Shown here: positions 17,516-25,010 of the stretch, piece by piece
Position numbering within the stretch: the stretch's first letter is position 1
Layout of the letters: each line of letters starts with the position of its first letter
From: an uncultured Porphyromonadaceae bacterium
GTDB lineage: Bacteria > Bacteroidota > Bacteroidia > Bacteroidales > Barnesiellaceae_A
DNA length: 64,000 nucleotides
Direction of reading: 5' to 3'
NCBI GenBank assembly: GCA_900542255.1
Contig: UQMR01000002.1
Location: 1-64,000 of the forward strand
Notes under the pieces: generated by a model
Told to the model about the DNA's origin: nothing
What the model saw: only the letters and a program-made list of their open reading frames with translations
Database searches by the model: none
Program-made: the position numbers and the translations under genes

Positions 17516-18444
17516 TGCTCTCTGTATTTCTTTTTTTGAGCCTCGCTGTCGGTTGTCGGCGTTGCCCAAAAGTCGTAGTAATTAAACCATTGTTCGGGAT
17601 ATCTCTTTACTATTTTTTCCAAGTCCTTTACGTAGGCATCGAGCAGGATTTGTTCGCCGTGCTCGCCTCTTTTGTATTTGCGCGGTTCCACGATAGTGAA
17701 ATGGAAACGGTATTGCCGGCCTTTCTCGCGCATGGCGAAGTAGAAGACGACAGGAACTCTCATGCGCGAAGCAATGACGAACGGTCCTGCCGGGAAGGGG
17801 GCTTTGTTGCCAAGGAAGTCGGCGTAGAGCAGTTTCTCCTCGTTGACGTAACGGTCGCCCTGAAAACAGACATATTCGTTGCGTTGCAGGGCATTGCTGA
17901 TGAGGAATACGTGCGACAGTGAGTCTTTATTGACCGCTATTACCTGATATTCGCCGGCGATGCTTCTGTTTTCCTCCATCACCTTTTTGATGGCTTGGTA
18001 CTCGGCATCGTACATGACGATGTGCATCTTCTTGCCGTATTCTCCGAAAAAGGGAGCCCCTGTTTCCCAGTTCCCTACGTGGGCGCCTATAAGTACCACG
18101 CCGCTTTGGCTGTTGAGCACTTGCAGGAAGGGTTCGTAATTTTCGAACAGGAAGTTATACCGCGAGGCCATGCCGTTGAGTATGGCTACCTTATCTATCA
18201 GTATCTGCCCCATACGGTAGAAGTTGCGGCACATGAGCCGCCATGCTTTGAAGGCTCCGTACCCCAATCCTTTGCGGGCGTAGGAGATAATGGCCTTTGC
18301 CGGCTTACGGGCAAAAATGACGAAATATCCTGCTACGAAATAAAGAAAGGCGTATGCCGTGCTTGTCCCGAAGTGCTTGATGAGAGCTATGAAAAACATG
18401 TAGCCCCATCGGTTGCCGCGTGTCTTACCTTTCCACCGGGGCAT
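17512..18444 (-). CDS. LpxL/HtrB-like lysophospholipid or lipid A acyltransferase
   Basis: 310 aa. One N-terminal membrane segment (YMFFIALIKHFGTSTAYAFL), then the LpxL active-site motif GAHVGNWETGAPFF (HX4E form) near residue 120, and FQGDRYV and ADFLGNKAPFPAGPFVIA, which match the family's later conserved blocks. These enzymes move acyl chains from acyl-ACP to a lipid hydroxyl. In aryl polyene clusters LpxL-like proteins are thought to help anchor the polyene acyl group. The gene is 6 nt downstream of acyl carrier protein 2, fitting an ACP-to-lipid handover. Confidence 0.85.
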   Translation of the reverse strand: MPRWKGKTRGNRWGYMFFIALIKHFGTSTAYAFLYFVAGYFVIFARKPAKAIISYARKGLGYGAFKAWRLMCRNFYRMGQILIDKVAILNGMASRYNFLFENYEPFLQVLNSQSGVVLIGAHVGNWETGAPFFGEYGKKMHIVMYDAEYQAIKKVMEENRSIAGEYQVIAVNKDSLSHVFLISNALQRNEYVCFQGDRYVNEEKLLYADFLGNKAPFPAGPFVIASRMRVPVVFYFAMREKGRQYRFHFTIVEPRKYKRGEHGEQILLDAYVKDLEKIVKRYPEQWFNYYDFWATPTTDSEAQKKKYREQ

Positions 18445-18450
18445 GGTGCG

Positions 18451-18702
18451 TCAGGCCGCTCCTCCTTGGCGGGTAAGTATCATGTTGTAAAAGTCTTCGA
18501 AGGTCTTTACTCCTACGAAGTCTTGTCCTGTTACGGTGAATCCGAAGTTTTTCTCTATGAGTACGACGATGTCTACCATGTCGAGGCTGTCGAGTTCGAG
18601 GGTCTCCATCAGGGGTGCATCGGGACGAATTTGCTCTATATCTACTTCGAATTCGTCGGCAAGAACGCTTCTTATTTGCTCTATTGTCTCTTCTTTTGTC
18701 AT
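18451..18702 (-). CDS. Acyl carrier protein 2
   Basis: 83 aa. It has the phosphopantetheine attachment motif LELDSLDMVD with Ser39, the usual first helix (TKEETIEQIRSVLADEF) and an acidic profile. It differs clearly from ACP 1 (GLDSIDALE), so the two probably serve different steps, such as starter loading against chain extension or transfer to the acyltransferase. It lies 19 nt behind a KS gene and 6 nt before the LpxL-like gene. Confidence 0.88.
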   Translation of the reverse strand: MTKEETIEQIRSVLADEFEVDIEQIRPDAPLMETLELDSLDMVDIVVLIEKNFGFTVTGQDFVGVKTFEDFYNMILTRQGGAA

Positions 18703-18721
18703 GAGTATGGTTTGTTGTTTG

Positions 18722-19954
18722 CTATTTGTTATCCTTGAATTTTCCGATGATGAGCGACGAGTTGGTGCCTCCGAAACCGAACGAGTTGGACAGGAAGCGG
18801 TCGAACTCCATCTCTACCCTCTCTGTGGGGATATTCAGGAGCGATGTTGCCTCGTCGCCTTCGGTATAGTTGAGACTGGGGGCGATAAAGTGGTTGTTCA
18901 TCATCAGTATAGAGTATATCACTTCGCTTGTGCCGGCCATCCACATTTCATGACCGGTTTGTCCTTTGGTAGAGGTTACGTAGGGGCGTGTGTTGCCGAA
19001 CACCTCGGTAATGGCACGGGCTTCGTTTCCATCGCCTACGGGTGTGGATGTGGCGTGTGCGTTGATATAGGGGATGTCGGCAGCTTGCAGCCCGGCATCG
19101 CGCAATGCCATGCGCAACGAGCGGGCAGGACCGTCGACGTTGGGCACCGATATGTGGTTGCCGTTTGAGGAGAATCCGTACCCCTCTATCTCGGCGATGA
19201 TATGGGCGCCGCGCGCTATGGCAGAATCGTAGCTCTCTATGATGACGGTAGCACCGCCGCCGCCGGGTACGAGACCGTCGCGCTCCTTGTCGAAAGGCCG
19301 TGAGGCGGCAGCCGGATTATCGGTCCGTTTCGAGAAGGCTCCCAGTCCGTCGAATGCTCCTACGGCATAGGGGTTTACCTCTTGGGCTCCGCCGCATACG
19401 ATGCACTCCTGCAATCCGTCGCGGATGAGCAGGTAGCCCAATCCTATTGCATGAGAACCGCTGGCGCATGCTCCTGAGATGGTAAGGTTGATACCGCGCA
19501 GCTTGAAAATCGTAGAGAGCGTCATGGTGACGGTAGAGTTCATGGCCTTGAATATCGCACTCGACCCTACCAATGCCGTGTTGTGTTTCTCGCGCATGAT
19601 GTCTACCCCCTCGATGACGGCGGCAGCGCTGCTGTCGTTGCCGTACAGGATGCCTACTTCGCGAGACTCTAAGAAATCATTGTCTATCCCGGCTTCCTGC
19701 AACGCTTCGAGGGTTGCCATGTAGGCATATTCTCCCTCTTCTGCCAGATAATGGCGGCTGCGACGGTCTAAGAATTTTTTCAGGTCGGGGCGGGGTATCA
19801 TGCCTGTGAGCGGAGAGGCAAAGCCCATCTCGGTGCGGCGCATATCGATGCCTATGCCCGAACGTCCGTTGAAAAGCGACTCTTTGACCTCCTCTTTATT
19901 TGTTCCTATACATGAGTAGATACCCATGCCTGTTATGACAACTCTTCTTCTCAT
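18722..19954 (-). CDS. Beta-ketoacyl-ACP synthase, FabB-like
   Basis: 410 aa. All catalytic residues are visible: Cys163 in SGACASGSHAIG, His300 in NAHATSTPVGD and His335 in GQTGHEMWMAG. The HATST form (Ala and Ser instead of HGTGT) is the FabB (KAS I) type rather than FabF. It starts MRRRVVITGMGIYSCIG. Its partner is probably ACP 2 immediately downstream. FabB-like synthases in aryl polyene clusters take part in the first condensations (inference). Confidence 0.88.
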   Translation of the reverse strand: MRRRVVITGMGIYSCIGTNKEEVKESLFNGRSGIGIDMRRTEMGFASPLTGMIPRPDLKKFLDRRSRHYLAEEGEYAYMATLEALQEAGIDNDFLESREVGILYGNDSSAAAVIEGVDIMREKHNTALVGSSAIFKAMNSTVTMTLSTIFKLRGINLTISGACASGSHAIGLGYLLIRDGLQECIVCGGAQEVNPYAVGAFDGLGAFSKRTDNPAAASRPFDKERDGLVPGGGGATVIIESYDSAIARGAHIIAEIEGYGFSSNGNHISVPNVDGPARSLRMALRDAGLQAADIPYINAHATSTPVGDGNEARAITEVFGNTRPYVTSTKGQTGHEMWMAGTSEVIYSILMMNNHFIAPSLNYTEGDEATSLLNIPTERVEMEFDRFLSNSFGFGGTNSSLIIGKFKDNK

Positions 19955-19986
19955 TCTCTTTTTCTCTCATTTATGTGCTGGGCGGG

Positions 19987-20715
19987 TTATGTATATAGTC
20001 CGCCGTTGATGGAGATAACCTCTCCTGTAATGTATGCTGCGGCATCCGAAATGAGGAATGCTGCAAGATCGGCCACCTCTTCGGGTCGGCCGAAACGTCC
20101 TATGGGGATGTTTTTTTTCAGTTCTTTCTCATCCAGGTCGGCCGTCATATCGGTGGCTATGAACCCCGGCGCTATGGCATTGACGGTAACCTGCTTCTTG
20201 CCCACTTCTTGCGCAAGCGCCTTTGTGGCGGCGATAATGGCCCCTTTGGCTGCCGAGTAATTGGTCTGCCCGGGCATTCCTTTGATGCCCGAGAGGGAGA
20301 CTATGTTGACGATGCGCCCGTGCTTGTGCGAGAGCATCCCTTTGAGAACGGCCTGTGTAGCGGTGAAAAATCCCTCGGTCGTAATATCGAGGACGCTGCT
20401 CCATTCGTCGTGTGTCATCCACATGAGCAGGTTGTCGCGGCGTATACCGGCGTTGTTGACGAGTACTTCGATGTAGTCGTCGGGATGTGCTTGCTGCCAC
20501 GCTGCAATACCGGTTGCAAAAGCCTCGCGGTCGGCGACGTCGCAACGCAGCAGATACCCGTCGCTACCCGCTTCCCGTACGGCTTGCAGGGTGGCTTGTG
20601 CCTCGGTGTCGTTGCTGCGGTAGTTGATAAGGATAAAATATCCCTCACGAGCCAACTTGATGGCGATGGCGCGGCCTATGCCGCGTGCGGCACCGGTGAT
20701 AAGAGCGTATTTCAT
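19987..20715 (-). CDS. 3-oxoacyl-ACP reductase, FabG-like SDR
   Basis: 242 aa. Short-chain dehydrogenase with the cofactor motif TGAARGIG (residues 7-14), NNAG (87-90), and the catalytic Ser140/Tyr153/Lys157 set in VSLSGIKGMPGQTNYSAAKG. The C-terminus ITGEVISINGGLYT is FabG-like. The start at 20715 overlaps the lyase stop as ATGA; the long upstream extension of the same frame is the lyase gene read out of frame. It reduces 3-keto intermediates with NADPH in each polyene elongation round. Confidence 0.92.
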   Translation of the reverse strand: MKYALITGAARGIGRAIAIKLAREGYFILINYRSNDTEAQATLQAVREAGSDGYLLRCDVADREAFATGIAAWQQAHPDDYIEVLVNNAGIRRDNLLMWMTHDEWSSVLDITTEGFFTATQAVLKGMLSHKHGRIVNIVSLSGIKGMPGQTNYSAAKGAIIAATKALAQEVGKKQVTVNAIAPGFIATDMTADLDEKELKKNIPIGRFGRPEEVADLAAFLISDAAAYITGEVISINGGLYT

Positions 20716-22256
20716 ATTGCGAGGTCTTTGAGGTCCTTTTCTTTGAGGTAATCTATGACGCGTGCTACGGCAGGATATAATGCGGCGTCTTCCTTGAAGG
20801 CGGGGAAGATGCTGCGTACCTCGCCATATACGCGTCGGGTAGCGGGCGCGAGACGGTCGGCGATGCCGAGGCAGTCTACGGCTTGTACCATGCCCATGTA
20901 CAGCACCGACATGACTTGGAAGCTGTTGTCTACGACGCGTCGTGCTATCAATGCCGAGTTGGTACCCATGCTTACGATGTCTTGGTTGTCGTTGTTGTTG
21001 GGTATGCTGTGTACATACATGGGGTTTGAAAGCGTCTGGCATTCGGCCGTCGTCGATGTGGCGAGGAATTGCGAGGCTTGCAGTCCGTAGTTGAGTCCCA
21101 ACGTACCCATGTTGACAAAGGGAGGCAGTATGCCGTTGATGCGGTCGTGGAAGAGATAGTTGGCTTGTCGCTCGCACAGCATGGTGAGCTTGGTGACAGC
21201 GATTTTGAGCTTGTCCATTTCAAACGATACATAGTCGCCGTGGAAGTTCCCGCCGTGATATACGGTGCCGTGTTCGGCATCGACGATGGGATTGTCGCAG
21301 GCCGAGTTTACCTCGTCGACAAGCGTCTGCTCGCAGTTGGCAAGGGTATCGAAGACAGGTCCCAATACCTGTGGTACGCAGCGCAGCGAGTAGTAGGGCT
21401 GTACTTTGTGTTCGAAGATTTTTTCATCGTGCCGCTGGTTGTACAGCTCGGCCTGTCGGTTGAGCAGACAGTGGCTGCCGCAGCTGATGCTGCGCATGGC
21501 GGCTGCTACGGCACGTTGTCCGCGGTGCCGTTTCGTGGCGTTGAGTTCCTCCGATTGGAAGTCGTCGTATGACGAGGCAATTTCGTTCATCATTACGGCC
21601 GCAACGGTTGCCCAATGCAGGAGTTTCTTGGTATAGATGAGGTTTACGATGCCTATACCTGTCATTACCGATGTGCCGTTTGATACCGATAAACCCTCGC
21701 GGATGTGCATTTTGAAGGGTTGCAGCCCGAGCTCGTCGAGTACCTGGCGGGTGGGGCGTTTCTCGCCGTGGTAGAAGACATCGCCTTCGCCTATCAGGGC
21801 GAGAGCCATGTGGGCGAGTTGCACAAGGTCGCCGCTGGCGCCTACGCTGCCATGTTCGGGGATATAGGGGTATATGTCGTTGTTGATGAATTGCACCAGC
21901 AGGTCGGTAAGTTCGCGATGCACGCCCGATTTGCCTTGCAAGAAGGTATAGAGGCGGGCTACCATGGCCGCTTTGACATAAGGGGCTGTCAAAGGCTCGC
22001 CGGCGCCGGTAGAGTGGCTGCGGATGATGTTGTATTGCAGGGCTGTGAGGCTGTCGTTGTCGATGCGGTATTGCGCCATAGGCCCGAAGCCCGTGTTGAT
22101 TCCGTATATGACTTTGTCGTGTGAGAATGCGGCAAGAAAGTCATAGCTGTCGTCAATGGCTTTTTGTTGTCGGGGGGTAATGGTGACGGGTGCGCCGTGG
22201 AAAATTATGTCGTTCAACTCATTCAGCTCTATTTTTTTGTTGCTATCGGTTTTCAT
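20712..22256 (-). CDS. Tyrosine/histidine ammonia-lyase family enzyme, likely tyrosine ammonia-lyase
   Basis: 514 aa. It has the MIO-forming triad Ala-Ser-Gly at 140-142 in GSVGASGDLVQ, the catalytic Tyr51 in VIYGINTGFG, and conserved NGTSVMTG, HGGNFHGD and SIPNNNDNQDIVSMG blocks. The selectivity pair is Ser80-His81 (IIRSHSTG), which in classical enzymes marks histidine ammonia-lyase, but from memory the overall sequence resembles the flexirubin-cluster tyrosine ammonia-lyase of Flavobacterium, which also has SH. Hut genes are absent and this is the first gene of an aryl polyene-type operon, so 4-coumarate from tyrosine is the favoured product. The start 22256 removes an unsupported 25-codon extension. 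Confidence 0.85.
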   Translation of the reverse strand: MKTDSNKKIELNELNDIIFHGAPVTITPRQQKAIDDSYDFLAAFSHDKVIYGINTGFGPMAQYRIDNDSLTALQYNIIRSHSTGAGEPLTAPYVKAAMVARLYTFLQGKSGVHRELTDLLVQFINNDIYPYIPEHGSVGASGDLVQLAHMALALIGEGDVFYHGEKRPTRQVLDELGLQPFKMHIREGLSVSNGTSVMTGIGIVNLIYTKKLLHWATVAAVMMNEIASSYDDFQSEELNATKRHRGQRAVAAAMRSISCGSHCLLNRQAELYNQRHDEKIFEHKVQPYYSLRCVPQVLGPVFDTLANCEQTLVDEVNSACDNPIVDAEHGTVYHGGNFHGDYVSFEMDKLKIAVTKLTMLCERQANYLFHDRINGILPPFVNMGTLGLNYGLQASQFLATSTTAECQTLSNPMYVHSIPNNNDNQDIVSMGTNSALIARRVVDNSFQVMSVLYMGMVQAVDCLGIADRLAPATRRVYGEVRSIFPAFKEDAALYPAVARVIDYLKEKDLKDLAI

Positions 22257-22328
22257 GATGTGTATAGTGCTGTCTAATCTGTTTTTTCGATAGGTCTCTT
22301 GGCATGATTGATGCAATTTTTGCCGCCG

Positions 22329-22360
22329 CAAAATTACTCTTTATATCGGGTAAAAACAAG
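22329..22360 (-). promoter_or_regulatory. Bacteroides-type promoter of the pigment operon
   Basis: Read on the minus strand, TAATTTTG (22336-22329) matches the TAnnTTTG -7 box exactly. A TTG within CTTG (22360-22357) lies 20 nt upstream as the -33 box. The expected transcript starts near 22322 and leaves a leader of about 65 nt before the lyase ATG. No other equally good promoter was seen within the operon. Confidence 0.65.
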
Positions 22361-22448
22361 TTTATTCTTGCTTATTTCTCGATGGTTTTATAACAAATCG
22401 GAGGCTTTTGGGGCCCCAAAACATATTAAAGAAATCGATGAGTATAGG

Positions 22449-22491
22449 CAAGGGAAAGAAATGCGAGTCATAGGCTCTTTTCTTTCCCTTG
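22449..22491 (-). terminator. 13-bp perfect inverted repeat downstream of the small secreted protein gene
   Basis: The arms CAAGGGAAAGAAA (22449-22461) and its complement (22479-22491) enclose a 17-nt loop. It lies 23 nt after the stop of the gene at 22514-23095 and upstream of the pigment operon promoter, so it may act as a terminator insulating that operon. The U-run is weak on either strand, so a regulatory role is also possible. Confidence 0.5.
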
Positions 22492-22513
22492 TAATGGTGT
22501 AGTGAGTATGGTT

Positions 22514-23095
22514 TTATTTTTTCATGACATATTTTTTCTTTACGAGCCATTTGCCGGTTTTGTTGCCCAGGTTGTCGAAGGCTACGGCTTTGGTCTGCTC
22601 CATGACATACATCGTAGCCGATTTACTCTCGTCGACGGCTATCACGGCCATCACTCCACCGGTGGTGGTATCTACTACGCGGATGGTGGCGTCGATAAGA
22701 GTGCCTCTTGATACGAAACCTACACCGGCAAACCCGAGGTCGATTTTGTCGATGTTGAATACAAATTTGTAACGGGCCGTGTTGTTGACTTCAACCAGTG
22801 AACGCTTGCCCAGCGAGCCGCTGAAACTCTTACCCAGCATTTCGAGTGCCGTGGCGCGGTCTTGCTCATACCACAGACGCTTGAACTCTTCGGGGTCTTC
22901 TTTTTCGGGCAGTTTGCTGTCGACGTACTCTGCCTCGGTCATTTCGCCCATCATGGTGTTGTCCCATGTGAGACTTACTTGCAGTTCGGTAACATCTTTG
23001 AGAAAATCCAAGTTACCCTCTACAACGGTAAATTTTTGTGCGTTTGCCACGCAAGCGAGAGCCGCAGCAGCGAGAATTACCAATAGTTTTTTCAT
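22514..23095 (-). CDS. Small secreted protein of unknown function
   Basis: 193 aa. It starts with a clear signal peptide (MKKLLVILAAAALACVANAQ) and the mature chain shows alternating beta-type patterns, with a conserved-looking KFTVVEGNLDFLKDVTELQVSL opening. It ends in a lysine-rich tail (VKKKYVMKK). I do not recognise the family. It is on the same strand as the pigment operon, with its own -7 box at 23194-23201 and a strong hairpin behind it, so it is probably a single-gene unit. Confidence 0.75.
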   Translation of the reverse strand: MKKLLVILAAAALACVANAQKFTVVEGNLDFLKDVTELQVSLTWDNTMMGEMTEAEYVDSKLPEKEDPEEFKRLWYEQDRATALEMLGKSFSGSLGKRSLVEVNNTARYKFVFNIDKIDLGFAGVGFVSRGTLIDATIRVVDTTTGGVMAVIAVDESKSATMYVMEQTKAVAFDNLGNKTGKWLVKKKYVMKK

Positions 23096-23193
23096 ATAGA
23101 TTATGTTTTGATGTAATGAATCCCTTATGATTGCTCTTTCTCGGCCTTGAAGGGCTTTATCATATTTTTTGCCCTTTTATTTGCTTGTTGATG

Positions 23194-23201
23194 CAAAGAT
23201 A
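23194..23201 (-). promoter_or_regulatory. -7 box of the secreted protein gene
   Basis: Minus strand TATCTTTG matches TAnnTTTG, about 92 nt before the ATG at 23095. No convincing TTTG -33 box is placed at the right distance, so the call rests on the -7 box alone. Confidence 0.4.
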
Positions 23202-23255
23202 TATAAAATGAATTAATTTTTCGAGTTTGATGTTTTATTTTTCCAAAAATACGAT

Positions 23256-23344
23256 GAAGTGATTTAAACTTATTTCATTCTCTTAAAATCGTATCAGAAT
23301 GTTAAAGCACAGCGTACAAATTGAATTATTCCTTATATTATGGG
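23256..23344 (+). repeat. 89-bp remnant of the IS5-family element, inverted relative to the intact copy
   Basis: Identical except for two positions to the transposase-start side of the intact element (complement of 25874-25962), including the 16-bp terminal repeat. Homology stops abruptly at 23344 (TTATATTATGGG), before the transposase coding region. A full-length copy here would reach about 24207, inside the cargo gene, so the body must have been lost by deletion or recombination. Confidence 0.85.
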
Positions 23345-23741
23345 CAACAATATGTGTAATTTTATAACATTCTGGTATTATATATTTTATAAAAACAAAG
23401 TAAGATGTGATATGCAATTTAGTACCATTTTAGAGCCACTTCTATATCTATGAAAACCGTTTCAAAAGCCTGTTGAATATAGTGTCGTGTTTTCATAGCT
23501 GCCCGTGAATTGCAAGGTGCTGCTTAAGATATTACATCTATGGAATTTTGTAGAGATTGGCAGGAAGAATCTTTGTGAAAATGAGAAACGGAGCAAACAA
23601 AATAGACCCATAGTTTTCTGCCTGCACCGTCTCTATTCTATTTCATCGTCAAGATATTTGTATTATTGAACAAATTGTACATCTTCAAAACATATCGAAA
23701 TGGTAAGCACTTATCCCAAACAACAGCAAATCACAACATGT
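23345..23741. other. AT-rich stretch without a supportable gene
   Basis: About 400 bp between the IS remnant and the EreA/ChaN-like gene. Only very short frames are present in all six frames that I could check by eye. A 25-codon minus-strand frame near 23420-23500 has no supporting context. No convincing promoter or strong hairpin was found. It probably represents decayed flanking DNA of the mobile unit. Confidence 0.5.
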
Positions 23742-24953
23742 TCAATTAATCTTTTCCAACACTTTCTTAATCAACTCTTTCACTTCCTCCTTGCTTTTGA
23801 TGGCAGCCGGATAGGCGTGAAAAACATTATATTCGTCTATGGCAACATCCAGGGGTATTTCTGCACCGGGTTGTGTTGCCTGGAAAAATATGGTCAGACG
23901 GCGCTTGATTTCAGGTTCAAACTCTTTGGTTACGAGTCCTTCAATACCCCATGCTGCCACATGGTCGTAGAGGGGTGCATAGTAGATAAGCCCATCGGCC
24001 ACATCCTGCCAACACTTGTTCTTTACATTGGTCGTGGTACCTCCGACGAGACCGTTGTAAGCAGTTTCTCCGTAAGGTGTATTTTTCAGATCAATAGCAA
24101 ACGGACGGCATTCCAACAGTTCAAAGGCTGCATCCCAATGTCCTTCTCCGGTCATCGGGAAATTACTTCCGTTAAACAGGTTGTAATCAAACCAGTTCAG
24201 TACCACGATTTTGACTTTTTCTTCTCCAAAGATTTTCTTCATCCACCAACCCTGTGTTCCATAAACAGCATTTCTCTTTTTGAGAATCATCGAATCGTTG
24301 ATGGCATGTGGCTGACTGGTTATAACCAAAGCCTTGCGTTTCCCATTAAAGGGTATCTGGCGGGCAAACATTTCCGAAATATGGGCAGCCATTAAACTGT
24401 CGCGGTAGTTCACTGTGCGAGATTCCCAGAATTTCTTGTAGTCTTCTACAGTACGAATCTCGTCCCATGAGAACTCACGGTCGGTTAGTCCGAGTTTAAT
24501 TTTCCTTGGAGAAGTACGGTTTATTTCATATATACCTTTCAGGAATTTAACGCGGTTGTATTTCTCCCAAATTGGATAGAAGGTCTCCGACTTTCTATAA
24601 TAGGCATACAGGCTGTCCATAAAGGCCGCTTCCGTCGGATAACTGCCTTGCAGCAGGCGGTTCACATCATCGTTCATGTTGGACGAGCCGACTTCGGTAT
24701 AGACGTATCCCACTTGCTCAGCAAAACGAGGATCGGCCAGGATGTCGTGAATCAGGTCGTATTGTACCGTGTCGCGGTGGTCACGCTCACCCAGCACTAC
24801 TATATCCGATTTCTCAAACAGTTTGAATATGTATTCTTTAGGAGGTATCCCCTTTTCAGCTGCGCATGTACGCAACGCCTCAATAGAGGGTGTTTGTGCC
24901 TTTAATGCAATGGCTGTAAAAGCACTGAAAATAAAAAGTAATAGGTTTCTCAT
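23742..24953 (-). CDS. Secreted EreA/ChaN-like (erythromycin esterase-like fold) protein
   Basis: 403 aa with a signal peptide (MRNLLLFIFSAFTAIALKAQ). The segment DIVVLGERDHRDTVQYDLIHDIL (near residues 49-71) matches the GExxH pattern of the erythromycin esterase/ChaN superfamily, with a following TEVGSSN acidic block and a later ALVITSQPHAIND that may carry the second His. Family members include macrolide esterases, heme-binding ChaN and many uncharacterised hydrolases. Drug resistance should not be assumed. It lies between two IS ends with AT-rich coding bias, so it was probably acquired. Confidence 0.55.
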   Translation of the reverse strand: MRNLLLFIFSAFTAIALKAQTPSIEALRTCAAEKGIPPKEYIFKLFEKSDIVVLGERDHRDTVQYDLIHDILADPRFAEQVGYVYTEVGSSNMNDDVNRLLQGSYPTEAAFMDSLYAYYRKSETFYPIWEKYNRVKFLKGIYEINRTSPRKIKLGLTDREFSWDEIRTVEDYKKFWESRTVNYRDSLMAAHISEMFARQIPFNGKRKALVITSQPHAINDSMILKKRNAVYGTQGWWMKKIFGEEKVKIVVLNWFDYNLFNGSNFPMTGEGHWDAAFELLECRPFAIDLKNTPYGETAYNGLVGGTTTNVKNKCWQDVADGLIYYAPLYDHVAAWGIEGLVTKEFEPEIKRRLTIFFQATQPGAEIPLDVAIDEYNVFHAYPAAIKSKEEVKELIKKVLEKIN

Positions 24954-25010
24954 ATATAAAATTTAAAATTATTTATTCAAGTTCGTTCTTGGATTTTAAA
25001 CAATATCTAC

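Noticed and set aside
20712-22256. Naming the lyase hutH
   Set aside because: There are no histidine-use genes nearby and the operon is an aryl polymer cluster; the Ser-His pair is not enough on its own.
1-22360. Calling the cluster a flexirubin cluster outright
   Set aside because: DarA and DarB are not in the visible part, so the resorcinol half is not shown.
23420-23510. 25-codon minus-strand frame in the mobile unit
   Set aside because: Short, preceded by an in-frame stop, no ribosome binding context or homology that I know.
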